This document shows, piece after piece, positions 16,518 to 23,230 of a stretch of 64,000 bases of DNA (positions within the stretch are counted from its first letter, which is position 1; the number at the start of each line of letters is the position of its first letter). The stretch lies in assembly GCF_002934265.1 (NCBI RefSeq), contig NZ_PTIX01000001.1:310001-374000 (forward strand), written 5' to 3'. The notes under the pieces are model-generated. The model was not told where the DNA came from. It searched no databases and saw nothing but the letters and a program-made list of their open reading frames with translations. Origin of the DNA: Actinokineospora auranticolor. GTDB taxonomy: Bacteria > Actinomycetota > Actinomycetes > Mycobacteriales > Pseudonocardiaceae. A program made the position numbers and the translations under genes.

Positions 16518-18221
16518 TCAGGCGCCCAGCAGGGCGCGGATGCGGTCCGCGCCGACGGCCAGGAGCAGGGTGGGCAGGCGCGGGCCGGTGTCACTGCTGA
16601 CCAGGAGCCGGTACAGCAGCACGAAGAACGCGCGCTGGGCAGTCTTCAGCTCCGCGGTCGGCGCGGCGTCGAAGGTGAGGCCGGCCTGGAGCTTCGGCAC
16701 GCCGTAGACCAGGGTCGTCAGGCCCGCGAGGGACCAGTGCTCGTCCAGGCCGTCCAACAGGACGCGCAGCGACTCGCGCTGCGTGTTGTCCAGGCCGCCC
16801 AGCAGGTCCGCGTCCGGTTCGGTGCGGACGTGGGTGCGCTGCTCGGCGGGCATCCTGGTCTCCACCCAGGTCTGCGCGCGGTCCAGCCGGGGCCGCAACT
16901 CCTCCAGACCGGACAACGGGTTCTCCGGCTCCAGGTCCCGCGCGATGCGCAGGGTCTGGGTCGGGTCGCCGGTGGTGACGTCCACAATGGACGCCAAGGT
17001 GCGGTACGGCAGCGGGCGCGGGGTCTGCGGCAGCGGGCCGGCCGCGGTGCGCACCGAGCGGTCGTGCGCGGCCAGCTCACCGGCCTGCGCGGTGCCGTCG
17101 GCCACCTTGCGGCGCAACGTGTCCCACTCGTCGTAGAGGCGGTGGATCTCCTGGTCGAAGGCGATCTTGAAGGACTGGTTCGGCTTGCGCCGGGCGTAGA
17201 GCCAGCGCACCAGCGGGGCCTCCATGATGGCCAGCGCGTCCGCCGGGGTCGGCACGCCGCCCTTGGAGCTGCTCATCTTCGCCATGCCGCTGATCCCGAC
17301 GAAGGCGTACATCGGGCCGATCGGCTGGGCCGCGCCGAACACCTCCGCCACGATCTGCCCGCCGACCACGAACGAAGACCCCGGCGACGAGTGGTCCACA
17401 CCGGACGGCTCGAACACCACGCCCTCGTGCGCCCACCGCATCGGCCAGTCGACCTTCCACACCAGCTTGCCCCGCCGGTGCTCGCGCAGCACGACGGTCT
17501 CGCCGTGGCCGCACGCGCAGGTGTAGGCCAGCTCGGTGGAGTCGTCGTCGTACGCGGTGACCGTCGTGAGGTCGCGGTCGCACACCGAGCAGTACGGCTT
17601 GTACGGGAAGTAGCCGCTCGACCCCGCGCCGTCGTCCTCGCCCGCCGCGCCGGAACCCTCCACCGCCGACTTCTCCGCCTCGTCGGCGTCCTCGGCGGGC
17701 GCCTTGCCCCGGCCCTTGGTGCGGTACCGGTCGAGGATGGCGTCGATCTTCCCGCGCTCCCGCATCGCCAGCAGCGTCTGCTCGACGTACGCGCCCGAGG
17801 TGTACTGCTCGGTCTGGCTGATCGGCCGGTACTCGACCCCCAACTCGGCCAGCGCCGCCACCATCGGCGCCTTGTAGTGCTCGGCCCAGTTCGGGTACGC
17901 GCTCCCCGGCGGCGCGGGCACCGACGTCAGCGGCTTGCCGATGTGCTCGTTCCACGCCTCGTCGACCCCGGCGGGCACCTTGCGGAACCGGTCGTAGTCG
18001 TCCCAGGACAGCACGTGCACGCAGTCCAGCCCGCGGCGCCGGATCTCGTCGGCCACCAGGTGCGGGGTCAGCACCTCCCGCAGGTTCCCCAGGTGCACCG
18101 GCCCGGACGGGCTCAACCCGGACGCGCACACGATCGGCTTGCCGGGCGCCCGCCGTTCGGCCTCGGCGATGACCTCGTCTGCGAATCGTGAGACCCAGTC
18201 GGCCTCAGGGCGCTCTGCCAC
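16518..18221 (-). CDS. lysK: Class I lysyl-tRNA synthetase
   Basis: 567 residues. This is the class I (archaeal-type) LysRS, not the common class II enzyme. The HIGH-equivalent motif is SGLSPSGPVHLGN (about residues 35-47) and the KMSKS-equivalent is MAKMSSSKG (about 312-320). Zinc-binding Cys pairs occur around CSVCDRD and CACGHG. It charges tRNA-Lys with lysine. An acidic insert (EDADEAEKSAVEG) lies in the middle. The start is GTG 18221. A tRNA-Lys(CTT) gene with an odd T-loop lies 2.4 kb away at 20626. Whether a class II LysRS also exists elsewhere cannot be seen. Confidence 0.92.
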   Translation of the reverse strand: MAERPEADWVSRFADEVIAEAERRAPGKPIVCASGLSPSGPVHLGNLREVLTPHLVADEIRRRGLDCVHVLSWDDYDRFRKVPAGVDEAWNEHIGKPLTSVPAPPGSAYPNWAEHYKAPMVAALAELGVEYRPISQTEQYTSGAYVEQTLLAMRERGKIDAILDRYRTKGRGKAPAEDADEAEKSAVEGSGAAGEDDGAGSSGYFPYKPYCSVCDRDLTTVTAYDDDSTELAYTCACGHGETVVLREHRRGKLVWKVDWPMRWAHEGVVFEPSGVDHSSPGSSFVVGGQIVAEVFGAAQPIGPMYAFVGISGMAKMSSSKGGVPTPADALAIMEAPLVRWLYARRKPNQSFKIAFDQEIHRLYDEWDTLRRKVADGTAQAGELAAHDRSVRTAAGPLPQTPRPLPYRTLASIVDVTTGDPTQTLRIARDLEPENPLSGLEELRPRLDRAQTWVETRMPAEQRTHVRTEPDADLLGGLDNTQRESLRVLLDGLDEHWSLAGLTTLVYGVPKLQAGLTFDAAPTAELKTAQRAFFVLLYRLLVSSDTGPRLPTLLLAVGADRIRALLGA

Positions 18222-18310
18222 GGGAAAAGCCTCTCCAGATGCGTGCGGTGTGGGACCAATTGTCCCGCAGCAACCCTCGCCCGCCGCGACCGCCCCTTAC
18301 AGTGCGGCCC

Positions 18311-18832
18311 ATGACCGAACGACCGCCGTTCCTGGTGCGCCTCGACGCCGGGATGAGCGACCTGACGTGGTGGATCCACGCGGACTCCCCGGAGCAGATC
18401 GCGCAGACCCTCGCCGAGGTCGAGGTGCTCACCGACGCGCCCGCGGGCGATGTGCCGGAGGCCATCGCCTTGGCCGACGTGGGCGCCGTCCCCGCCCTGG
18501 CCCGGCTGCGGGAACAGCGGGACCGGCAGCGGGCCCGCCCCGAGTTCGGCGCGCTCCTCGGCCGCGAGCGGGTCTACCTGAGCCAGCGCGACGAGGAGTG
18601 CGGAGACGACGGCACCTACCTCGTGGAGGTCGACAGCGGCGGTTGGCGCCTGCGGCAGGTGGGACGGCGCCCCGACGGCGCGTCCTACCGGACCGGGCCC
18701 GACGACTGGGCCTTCAACTTCCGCCAGGACCTCTACGACCCCGACCTGGTCGAGGACGAGATCAGCGCCGAGGAGTTCGAGGAGGCGTGGGCGGGGGCGT
18801 CGCCCGGTCCGGGGCCTGACCCGTTCGGGTGA
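18311..18832 (+). CDS. Hypothetical protein (173 aa)
   Basis: An acidic 173-residue protein starting MTERPPFLVRLDAGMSD. ATG 18311 lies just after a TACAGT -10-like box and no ribosome-binding site is visible, so the message may be leaderless. It is divergent from the LysRS gene. Composition and codon bias look genuine, with ordered segments such as DLTWWIHADSPEQIAQTLAEVEVLTD. No domain is recognised. Its 3' end overlaps the convergent MFS gene by 71 bases. Confidence 0.7.
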   Translation: MTERPPFLVRLDAGMSDLTWWIHADSPEQIAQTLAEVEVLTDAPAGDVPEAIALADVGAVPALARLREQRDRQRARPEFGALLGRERVYLSQRDEECGDDGTYLVEVDSGGWRLRQVGRRPDGASYRTGPDDWAFNFRQDLYDPDLVEDEISAEEFEEAWAGASPGPGPDPFG

Positions 18833-20054
18833 GCCCCGGTGCCGCCGGGGATGACCGGCGGGGGAGCAGCGGCACCGTCGCGAACATCAGCGCGCCCGCC
18901 GCGAACAACCCCTGCCGCACGCCGACCAGGCTCGCCAGCAGCCCCCAGCACACCGTCAGCGCCGCGATCGCCAGGCCGCTGGAGATGGACCACGCGGACA
19001 GGACCCGGGCGACCCGGTCGGTGTCGGTCTGCTCCAGCCGGACGGTGACGCACAGCGGGTTGAACACCGAGATGCACGTGATCAGCCCGAACTGCAGCCC
19101 GAGCACCAGCAGCAACCCGGCCGTCCCCGGCGGGGTGAACGCCAGCCCGACCGGCCAGCAGACCCGCAGCACCCCGGCCGTCCGCAGCACCCGGTGCGCC
19201 CCGAACCGCGCGACCAGCGGTTTCACCAGGCGCGCGCCCAAGAGGCCGCCGAGGCAGGGGAGGCCGAGCGCGAGGCCGTAGTGCACGGGCGTGAAGCCCA
19301 GTTCACGCAGGAACAGGGTGGCGAACAGCGGCGCCGTGGCCATGATCAGGCCGTTCACCAGGGTCATGTTGAGGAACAGCGGCCGCAGGTACGGGTGCCG
19401 CAGGATGTGCCGCCACCCGACCCCGATCTCGGCGAGGGTGAGGCGACCGGCGCGCGGCGTCGGCGTGGGCTCGGCACGGCCCATGGCCCGGACGCACAGC
19501 GCGGACAGCAGGTAGCTGACCGCGTCGGCGACCGTGGTGGCGACCGGCCCGAACAGCCCGATCGCCGCCCCGCCGACCGGCGGCCCGAGCGCCGTCGTCG
19601 TCCAGGTCGTCGCCTCGAACCGGCGGTTGGCGGTCAGCAGGCGCTCCGGCCGCACGACCGCCTTGAGGCAGGCGCCGCTCGCCGCGCCGAAGACGATGTT
19701 CGCCGCGCCCACCGCCACCGCGACCACCACGAGCTGAGTGAAGGTCAACCACCCCAGCGCGTACGCCGCGGGCACCGACGCCACCGCCGCGAACCGCGCC
19801 AGGTCCATGGCCACCATCACCGGCCGCTTCCGCCGGAACTCCACCCACGGCCCCAGCGGCACGGCGACCAGCGCCCCGACCGCCCGGCCCGCGGCCGCCA
19901 GCAGCGCCAGCTCGACGGTCCCGCTGCCCAGCACCAGGATCGCGATGAGCCCCATCGAGTCCAACGCCACCGTCGACCCCACCGCGCTGACCGTGAACGC
20001 CGCCCACAGCCACCCGAACTCCCGCCCCATCCGCCCCCCAGCGCTCGTGTGCAC
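18762..20054 (-). CDS. MFS transporter
   Basis: 430 residues with about 12 hydrophobic helices. The cytoplasmic loop after helix 2 reads WVEFRRKRPVMVAMD, the conserved MFS basic loop. The central loop (about residues 205-225) separates two six-helix halves, as in the drug or macrolide exporter branch. A Pro/Thr/Arg-rich C-terminal tail (about 395-430) is likely unstructured. The start may be the Met at residue 9 (ATG 20030). Substrate unknown. Confidence 0.82.
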   Translation of the reverse strand: MHTSAGGRMGREFGWLWAAFTVSAVGSTVALDSMGLIAILVLGSGTVELALLAAAGRAVGALVAVPLGPWVEFRRKRPVMVAMDLARFAAVASVPAAYALGWLTFTQLVVVAVAVGAANIVFGAASGACLKAVVRPERLLTANRRFEATTWTTTALGPPVGGAAIGLFGPVATTVADAVSYLLSALCVRAMGRAEPTPTPRAGRLTLAEIGVGWRHILRHPYLRPLFLNMTLVNGLIMATAPLFATLFLRELGFTPVHYGLALGLPCLGGLLGARLVKPLVARFGAHRVLRTAGVLRVCWPVGLAFTPPGTAGLLLVLGLQFGLITCISVFNPLCVTVRLEQTDTDRVARVLSAWSISSGLAIAALTVCWGLLASLVGVRQGLFAAGALMFATVPLLPRRSSPAAPGLTRTGQAPDRATPPPTPPRTPRR

Positions 20055-20191
20055 CGGGTGATCCTGCCGCCCCGCCCGCGCCGGGGTTTTGCCGGGTCCG
20101 CGCGCGGAATCGAAGATCTTCGGTAAATAGGATTGACGCCCGTTGGTGGGTGGGCAATGATGAGCACATCAAACCGAACGAGGAGTGAGTC

Positions 20192-20326
20192 ATGGCGAGC
20201 AAGTGGCGGGGAGAAGCGGGGCGGTTTATCGCCGTCGCGAACTCCCGCACGTGCCCGATGGCCTGGTCCTCGATCCGGCATGCGGTCGTGATCAAGGCCA
20301 TGACCTGCGCGGACTCTCCGCCCTGA
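20192..20326 (+). CDS. Small hypothetical protein (44 aa)
   Basis: ATG 20192 follows a strong AGGAG site six bases upstream. The 44-residue product (MASKWRGEAGRFIAVANSR...) has two Cys residues and is followed 30 bp later by a rho-independent terminator. No family is recognised. With the similar unit at 16128-16282 it forms a pattern of short frame, near-identical terminator, then tRNA-type gene. It may instead be a small regulatory transcript. Confidence 0.5.
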   Translation: MASKWRGEAGRFIAVANSRTCPMAWSSIRHAVVIKAMTCADSPP

Positions 20327-20355
20327 CGCCGATGAGCGTCTAGGAGACGGATGAG

Positions 20356-20388
20356 CCGCCCCTCGGAGAGCCGAGTCGGGCGGTTTTT
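20356..20388 (+). terminator. Rho-independent terminator
   Basis: CCGCCCCTCGG-AGAG-CCGAGTCGGGCGG followed by TTTTT. It has the same stem architecture, bulge and length as the hairpin at 16250-16282. Confidence 0.9.
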
Positions 20389-20407
20389 GTTTTCCCGGTC
20401 AACACAA

Positions 20408-20476
20408 ATCGGCGAGCTTGGGAAGCGGAACGGACTCCAAACCCGTGTCCCGGGGGTTCGACTCCCTCCGCCGGTG
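20408..20476 (+). tRNA. Short-D-arm tRNA-like gene, anticodon CCA (Trp)
   Basis: The 7-bp acceptor ATCGGCG/CGCCGGT is complete with one G-U pair. The anticodon arm ACGGA-CTCCAAA-CCCGT (one mismatch at the base of the loop) gives CCA. A 5-base variable loop and the T-arm GGGGG-TTCGACT-CCCTC follow. Only 15 bases separate acceptor and anticodon stem: A, then a mini-hairpin GCTT-GGG-AAGC, then GGA. Normal tRNAs have about 19-20 there, and U8 is lacking. Two other genes nearby share this layout. It may be a functional minimal tRNA or a tRNA mimic. Confidence 0.6.
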
Positions 20477-20625
20477 CTCGGCGCTGCCCTTTTTCGGAAA
20501 GGTGCGGCGTGTTCATTGAAATCTGCATAGCGGAGCACAGACTATTTCCCATGCGCTCGTCTCGGTCGTCGTTCGGGCGGTCGACGCGAGCAGGGGCGTG
20601 GCGCGGGGTGACCCGTGTCCGCCAC

Positions 20626-20698
20626 AGGTCGCTAGCTCAATGGTCAGAGCAGTCGCCTCTTAAGCGACGGGTTCGGGGTTTCAGTCCCCGGCGACCTA
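20626..20698 (+). tRNA. tRNA-Lys (anticodon CTT) with unusual T-loop
   Basis: The acceptor AGGTCGC/GCGACCT is perfect, U8-A9 and the D-arm GCTC/GAGC are normal, and the anticodon arm GTCGC-CTCTTAA-GCGAC gives CTT. The T-stem CGGGG/CCCCG is intact, but the loop is TTTCAGT instead of the near-universal TTCRANN. This would disturb the D-loop/T-loop contact. It may be a specialised tRNA-Lys; the class I LysRS gene is close by. Confidence 0.8.
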
Positions 20699-20700
20699 CT

Positions 20701-20750
20701 GGCCCCGGTGCGCCGGGGCCGTGCGATGTCCCCCCACGGGGTGTGGGGGA
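20701..20750. terminator. Two consecutive hairpins
   Basis: GGCCCCGG-TGCG-CCGGGGCC (20701-20720) is a perfect 8-bp hairpin. TCCCCCAC and GTGGGGGA (20729-20750) form a second. They lie between the tRNA-Lys gene and the Y RNA candidate and probably terminate or insulate transcription. Confidence 0.65.
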
Positions 20751-20752
20751 CT

Positions 20753-20909
20753 GCTTCGGAGGCGGCCCGTTGCGCAGGCGAGGGTTACTCCATCACTTAA
20801 ATGGGCAGGTCGCGGGTTCGAATCCCGCCCGAGCCGCCACCTGGCTCGGTAGCTCAGTGGCCAGAGCGGCTAAACCTTCACCGACTCCATCTCGGGCCTC
20901 CTCCGAAGC
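20753..20909 (+). ncRNA. Candidate Y RNA (YrlA-like) with circularly permuted tRNA domain
   Basis: The ends pair as a 17-bp stem: GCTTCGGAGGCGGCCCG (20753-20769) with CGGGCCTCCTCCGAAGC (20893-20909), with one C-U mismatch. Inside are a 7-bp stem (GAGGGTT/AACCTTC), a small TCCAT/ATGGG hairpin and then a tRNA-like module in swapped order. That module has T-arm GCGGG-TTCGAAT-CCCGC (20812-20828), acceptor 3' strand CCGAGCC (20829-20835), a 7-base loop, acceptor 5' strand GGCTCGG (20843-20849), TA, and D-arm GCTC/GAGC (20852-20867). A T-arm-first module closed at the acceptor end is what a Ro60-bound Y RNA needs. The Ro60 gene starts 261 bases downstream. Confidence 0.75.
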
Positions 20910-20970
20910 GCGCGCACCGTCGCCAGACGGCAACTTCCTCGACAGAGCGCACCGACTACCCCCGCTCCCG

Positions 20971-21130
20971 TTGCGAAGCCCACGGTTACTTCGCTTGGAA
21001 ATCGATCACAGCCGTGCGCACCCAACGACCTCGGGAGCACCGAGTGACCCCGCTGCGAAGCCGAACGGTTACTTCCTGAACAGAAGCCCAACCGTACGGC
21101 GCCAACCACCTCGGGAGTCACGACCGGCCA
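20971..21130 (+). repeat. Two ~83-nt diverged structured repeats upstream of Ro60
   Basis: GCGAAGCC, then ACGGTTACTTC, then CCGT(G/A)CG, then AAC(G/C)ACCTCGGGAG occurs from 20971 and again from 21054. Each copy can form a stem that differs in sequence but is kept: CACGGTT/AGCCGTG in the first, ACGGTT/AACCGT in the second, with an inner CTTC/GAAG in the second. A weaker third copy may begin near 20905. They may be leader RNA structures or further Ro60-bound RNAs. Confidence 0.5.
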
Positions 21131-21170
21131 CAGCAGGCCACCGGGTTCCCCCGACACGAAGAGAACAGCC

Positions 21171-22781
21171 ATGCCCAAGTTCAACCTCCGACGCGCGCGA
21201 CCGGCGCCGACCTCCCCGGTCACCGGTGAGGCGGTCGCGTCCGGTCGCACCTTCGAGGGTGGCCCGGGCTACGTGCGCGACACCCGTTCCGAGCTGTTCC
21301 TGCTCGCCGTCACCAACATGGTCGGTGAGCACACCTACTACGAGTCCGCGGACCGCCGCGACACCCGCTACGCCAACCTGGTCCGGGCGGCGGCACTGTC
21401 CGATCCGGACTGGACCGCGCAGTTCCTGCGCTGGCTGCGCACCGAGGCGAACATGCGCACCGCGTCCCTGGTCGGCGCGGCGGAGTTCGTCAAGGCGCGG
21501 CTGGACGCGGGCGTGCGCGGTGGCCCGGTCACCAACCGCTCCGTGATCGACTCCGTGCTGCGCCGCGCGGACGAGCCGGGTGAGCTGCTGGCGTACTGGA
21601 CCGCGCTGTACGGCCGGGCGCTGCCCATGCCGGTCAAGCGCGGTGTGGCGGACGCGGTCCTGCGGCTGGGCACCGAGTTCAACTACGTGAAGTGGGACTC
21701 CGAGGGCCGCGGCTACCGCTTCGCGGACGTGCTGAACCTGACCCACCCGGGTGACCGGAGGGGCAGCGCGCAGCGCATCCGCGGCCAGTGGCAGCACGAC
21801 CTGTTCGGCCACATCGTCAAGCGGCGCTACGAGCCGGGCCTGGCACCGCCGGAGACCCTGCCGCTGCTGACCCGCCGCAAGGCGCTGTTGGCGCTGCCGG
21901 TCGACGAGCGCCGACAGGTGCTGGAGAACCCGGACCTGCTCGCCGAGGCGGGCATGACCTGGGAGGCACTGGCGGGCTGGCTGCAGGGCCCGATGGACGC
22001 GGCGGCGTGGGAGGCCGTCATCGGGTCCATGGGTCTGATGGCGCTGGTGCGCAACCTGCGCAACTTCGACGAGGCAGGCGTGTCCGACGAGGTCGCGGCG
22101 CGGGTGGCCGAGCGGATCTCCGACCCCGAGCAGGTCGCGCGGTCCAGGATGCTGCCGATGCGGTACCTGTCCGCGTACCGGGCGGCGCCGTCGGCGCGGT
22201 GGGCGTGGCCGCTGGAGCGGGCGTTGACCCACTCGCTGGCGAACGTGCCGACCCTGCCGGGTCGGACCCTGGTGCTGGTCGACACGTCCGGTTCCATGCA
22301 CGTGCCGTTCAGCAAGGACGGCACCCTCGCCAGGTGGGACGCGGCGGCGGTGTTCGGCATCGCGCTGGCGAGCCGGTGCGCGTCGGCCGACGTGGTGTCC
22401 TTCTCCGACGACTGGCAGGGCCGCCCGCCGAGCCGCGTGTTCCCGCCCCGCAAGGGCGAGTCCCTGCTGCGCGCGGTCGACCGCTGGCGGAGCGACGGCT
22501 ACTTCATCGGCGGCGGCACGGAGACCGCGGACGCGGTGCGCGCGAACTACCGCGCCCACGACCGGGTCGTCATCCTGACCGACGAGCAGGCAAGCGCGGG
22601 CGACGTCGACAAGGCGCTGCCCCGCGACACCCCGCTCTACACCTGGAACCTGGCGGGCTACCAGTACGGCCACACCCCCAGCGGCGGCACCAACCGCCAC
22701 ACCTTCGGCGGCCTGACCGACCAAGCCTTCACGATGGTCCCGCTGCTGGAGGCAGGCCACAACGCGAGCTGGCCGTTCTGA
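21171..22781 (+). CDS. rsr: Ro60/Rsr TROVE-domain RNA-binding protein
   Basis: 536 residues, the usual Ro60 length. The N-terminal two thirds form the TROVE HEAT-repeat ring (FLLAVTNMVGEHTYYE..., RWLRTEANMRTASLVGAAEF). The C-terminal third is a von Willebrand A domain with MIDAS motif DTSGSMH at about residues 371-377 and a later TDE motif. Ro60 binds misfolded and Y RNAs; in Deinococcus a Y RNA tethers it to polynucleotide phosphorylase. ATG 21171 follows GAAGAGA. A Y RNA candidate lies upstream and odd tRNA-like genes lie on both sides, matching known rsr loci. Confidence 0.93.
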   Translation: MPKFNLRRARPAPTSPVTGEAVASGRTFEGGPGYVRDTRSELFLLAVTNMVGEHTYYESADRRDTRYANLVRAAALSDPDWTAQFLRWLRTEANMRTASLVGAAEFVKARLDAGVRGGPVTNRSVIDSVLRRADEPGELLAYWTALYGRALPMPVKRGVADAVLRLGTEFNYVKWDSEGRGYRFADVLNLTHPGDRRGSAQRIRGQWQHDLFGHIVKRRYEPGLAPPETLPLLTRRKALLALPVDERRQVLENPDLLAEAGMTWEALAGWLQGPMDAAAWEAVIGSMGLMALVRNLRNFDEAGVSDEVAARVAERISDPEQVARSRMLPMRYLSAYRAAPSARWAWPLERALTHSLANVPTLPGRTLVLVDTSGSMHVPFSKDGTLARWDAAAVFGIALASRCASADVVSFSDDWQGRPPSRVFPPRKGESLLRAVDRWRSDGYFIGGGTETADAVRANYRAHDRVVILTDEQASAGDVDKALPRDTPLYTWNLAGYQYGHTPSGGTNRHTFGGLTDQAFTMVPLLEAGHNASWPF

Positions 22782-22784
22782 CGC

Positions 22785-22814
22785 GGTGGTCATCCCGGCA
22801 ACGGGATGACCACC
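22785..22814 (+). terminator. Hairpin terminator after Ro60
   Basis: A perfect 13-bp stem GGTGGTCATCCCG / CGGGATGACCACC with a GCAA loop starts four bases after the rsr stop. There is no T-run. Confidence 0.85.
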
Positions 22815-22828
22815 CGGCGGACGGCCGA

Positions 22829-22897
22829 GGGGGACGCGCCGGTGCGCAGGCGATCCTTGCAAGATCGCCGTGGAGGGTTCAACACCCTCGTTCTCCA
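22829..22897 (+). tRNA. Short-D-arm tRNA-like gene, anticodon TGC (Ala)
   Basis: The acceptor GGGGGAC/GTTCTCC pairs over 7 bp with two G-U pairs. The anticodon arm CGATC-CTTGCAA-GATCG (extended by two G-C pairs) gives TGC. A 5-base variable loop and T-arm GAGGG-TTCAACA-CCCTC follow. The D region is 15 bases: mini-hairpin GCGC-CGGT-GCGC plus AGG, with no U8. It is the same design as 20408 and 24608. It lies 15 bases after the rsr terminator hairpin, so a Ro60-related role is possible. Confidence 0.55.
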
Positions 22898-22928
22898 CGT
22901 TTCCCGCTGACCGAACCCGTGGCCGCCG

Positions 22929-23117
22929 TCAGTTCGGCGCCGACACCGGCAGAACCCGTTTGGCTATGGACGTCAACTTCGCTTCCACCAGGAACACGTC
23001 GACCCGGTTGAACACCGGTATGGCGATTTCTCGCGGTCCCCGCGGGTTCATCGGCGTGAACTCCTTGATTCGAACGACGACGCTCCCCGCGGGCTTCTTC
23101 TGCTGCTTACGTGTCAC
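22929..23117 (-). CDS. Hypothetical small basic protein (62 aa)
   Basis: A leftward 62-residue frame from GTG 23117: a Lys-rich start (VTRKQQKKPAG), then a plausible strand-helix pattern (SVVVRIKEFTPMN..., REIAIPVFNRVDVFLVEAKL). GC-rich third positions favour this strand over the overlapping rightward frame. No clear ribosome-binding site and no known family. A TTG at 23183 is an alternative start but would fall inside the MerR-type operator. Confidence 0.45.
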   Translation of the reverse strand: MTRKQQKKPAGSVVVRIKEFTPMNPRGPREIAIPVFNRVDVFLVEAKLTSIAKRVLPVSAPN

Positions 23118-23165
23118 CCACGCACTGGTTCCGGTCCCAGGATTCGCGACCAACCTTCCCCTTGC

Positions 23166-23185
23166 CCTTGACGCGTGCGTCAAGG
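23166..23185. promoter_or_regulatory. MerR-type operator
   Basis: CCTTGACGC-GT-GCGTCAAGG is a perfect 9-bp inverted repeat with a 2-base spacer, 46 bases upstream of the oxidoreductase ATG. It includes a TTGACG that could act as the -35 box. The MerR gene at the end of this two-gene operon is the likely ligand. Confidence 0.65.
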
Positions 23186-23230
23186 CTTACCGTCCGGGCT
23201 GGAGAGGGTCGAGGTCGGGAAGGGGAAGCC

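Noticed and set aside
20758..20839. Reading 20758-20839 as an ordinary tRNA with GGCGGC/GCCGCC ends
   Set aside because: The D-arm and anticodon parts do not fit, whereas the permuted reading with the 17-bp outer stem explains all segments.
20841..20890. A truncated tRNA 5' half
   Set aside because: Its acceptor strand pairs perfectly with CCGAGCC just upstream, so it is the second half of the permuted Y RNA domain, not a fragment.
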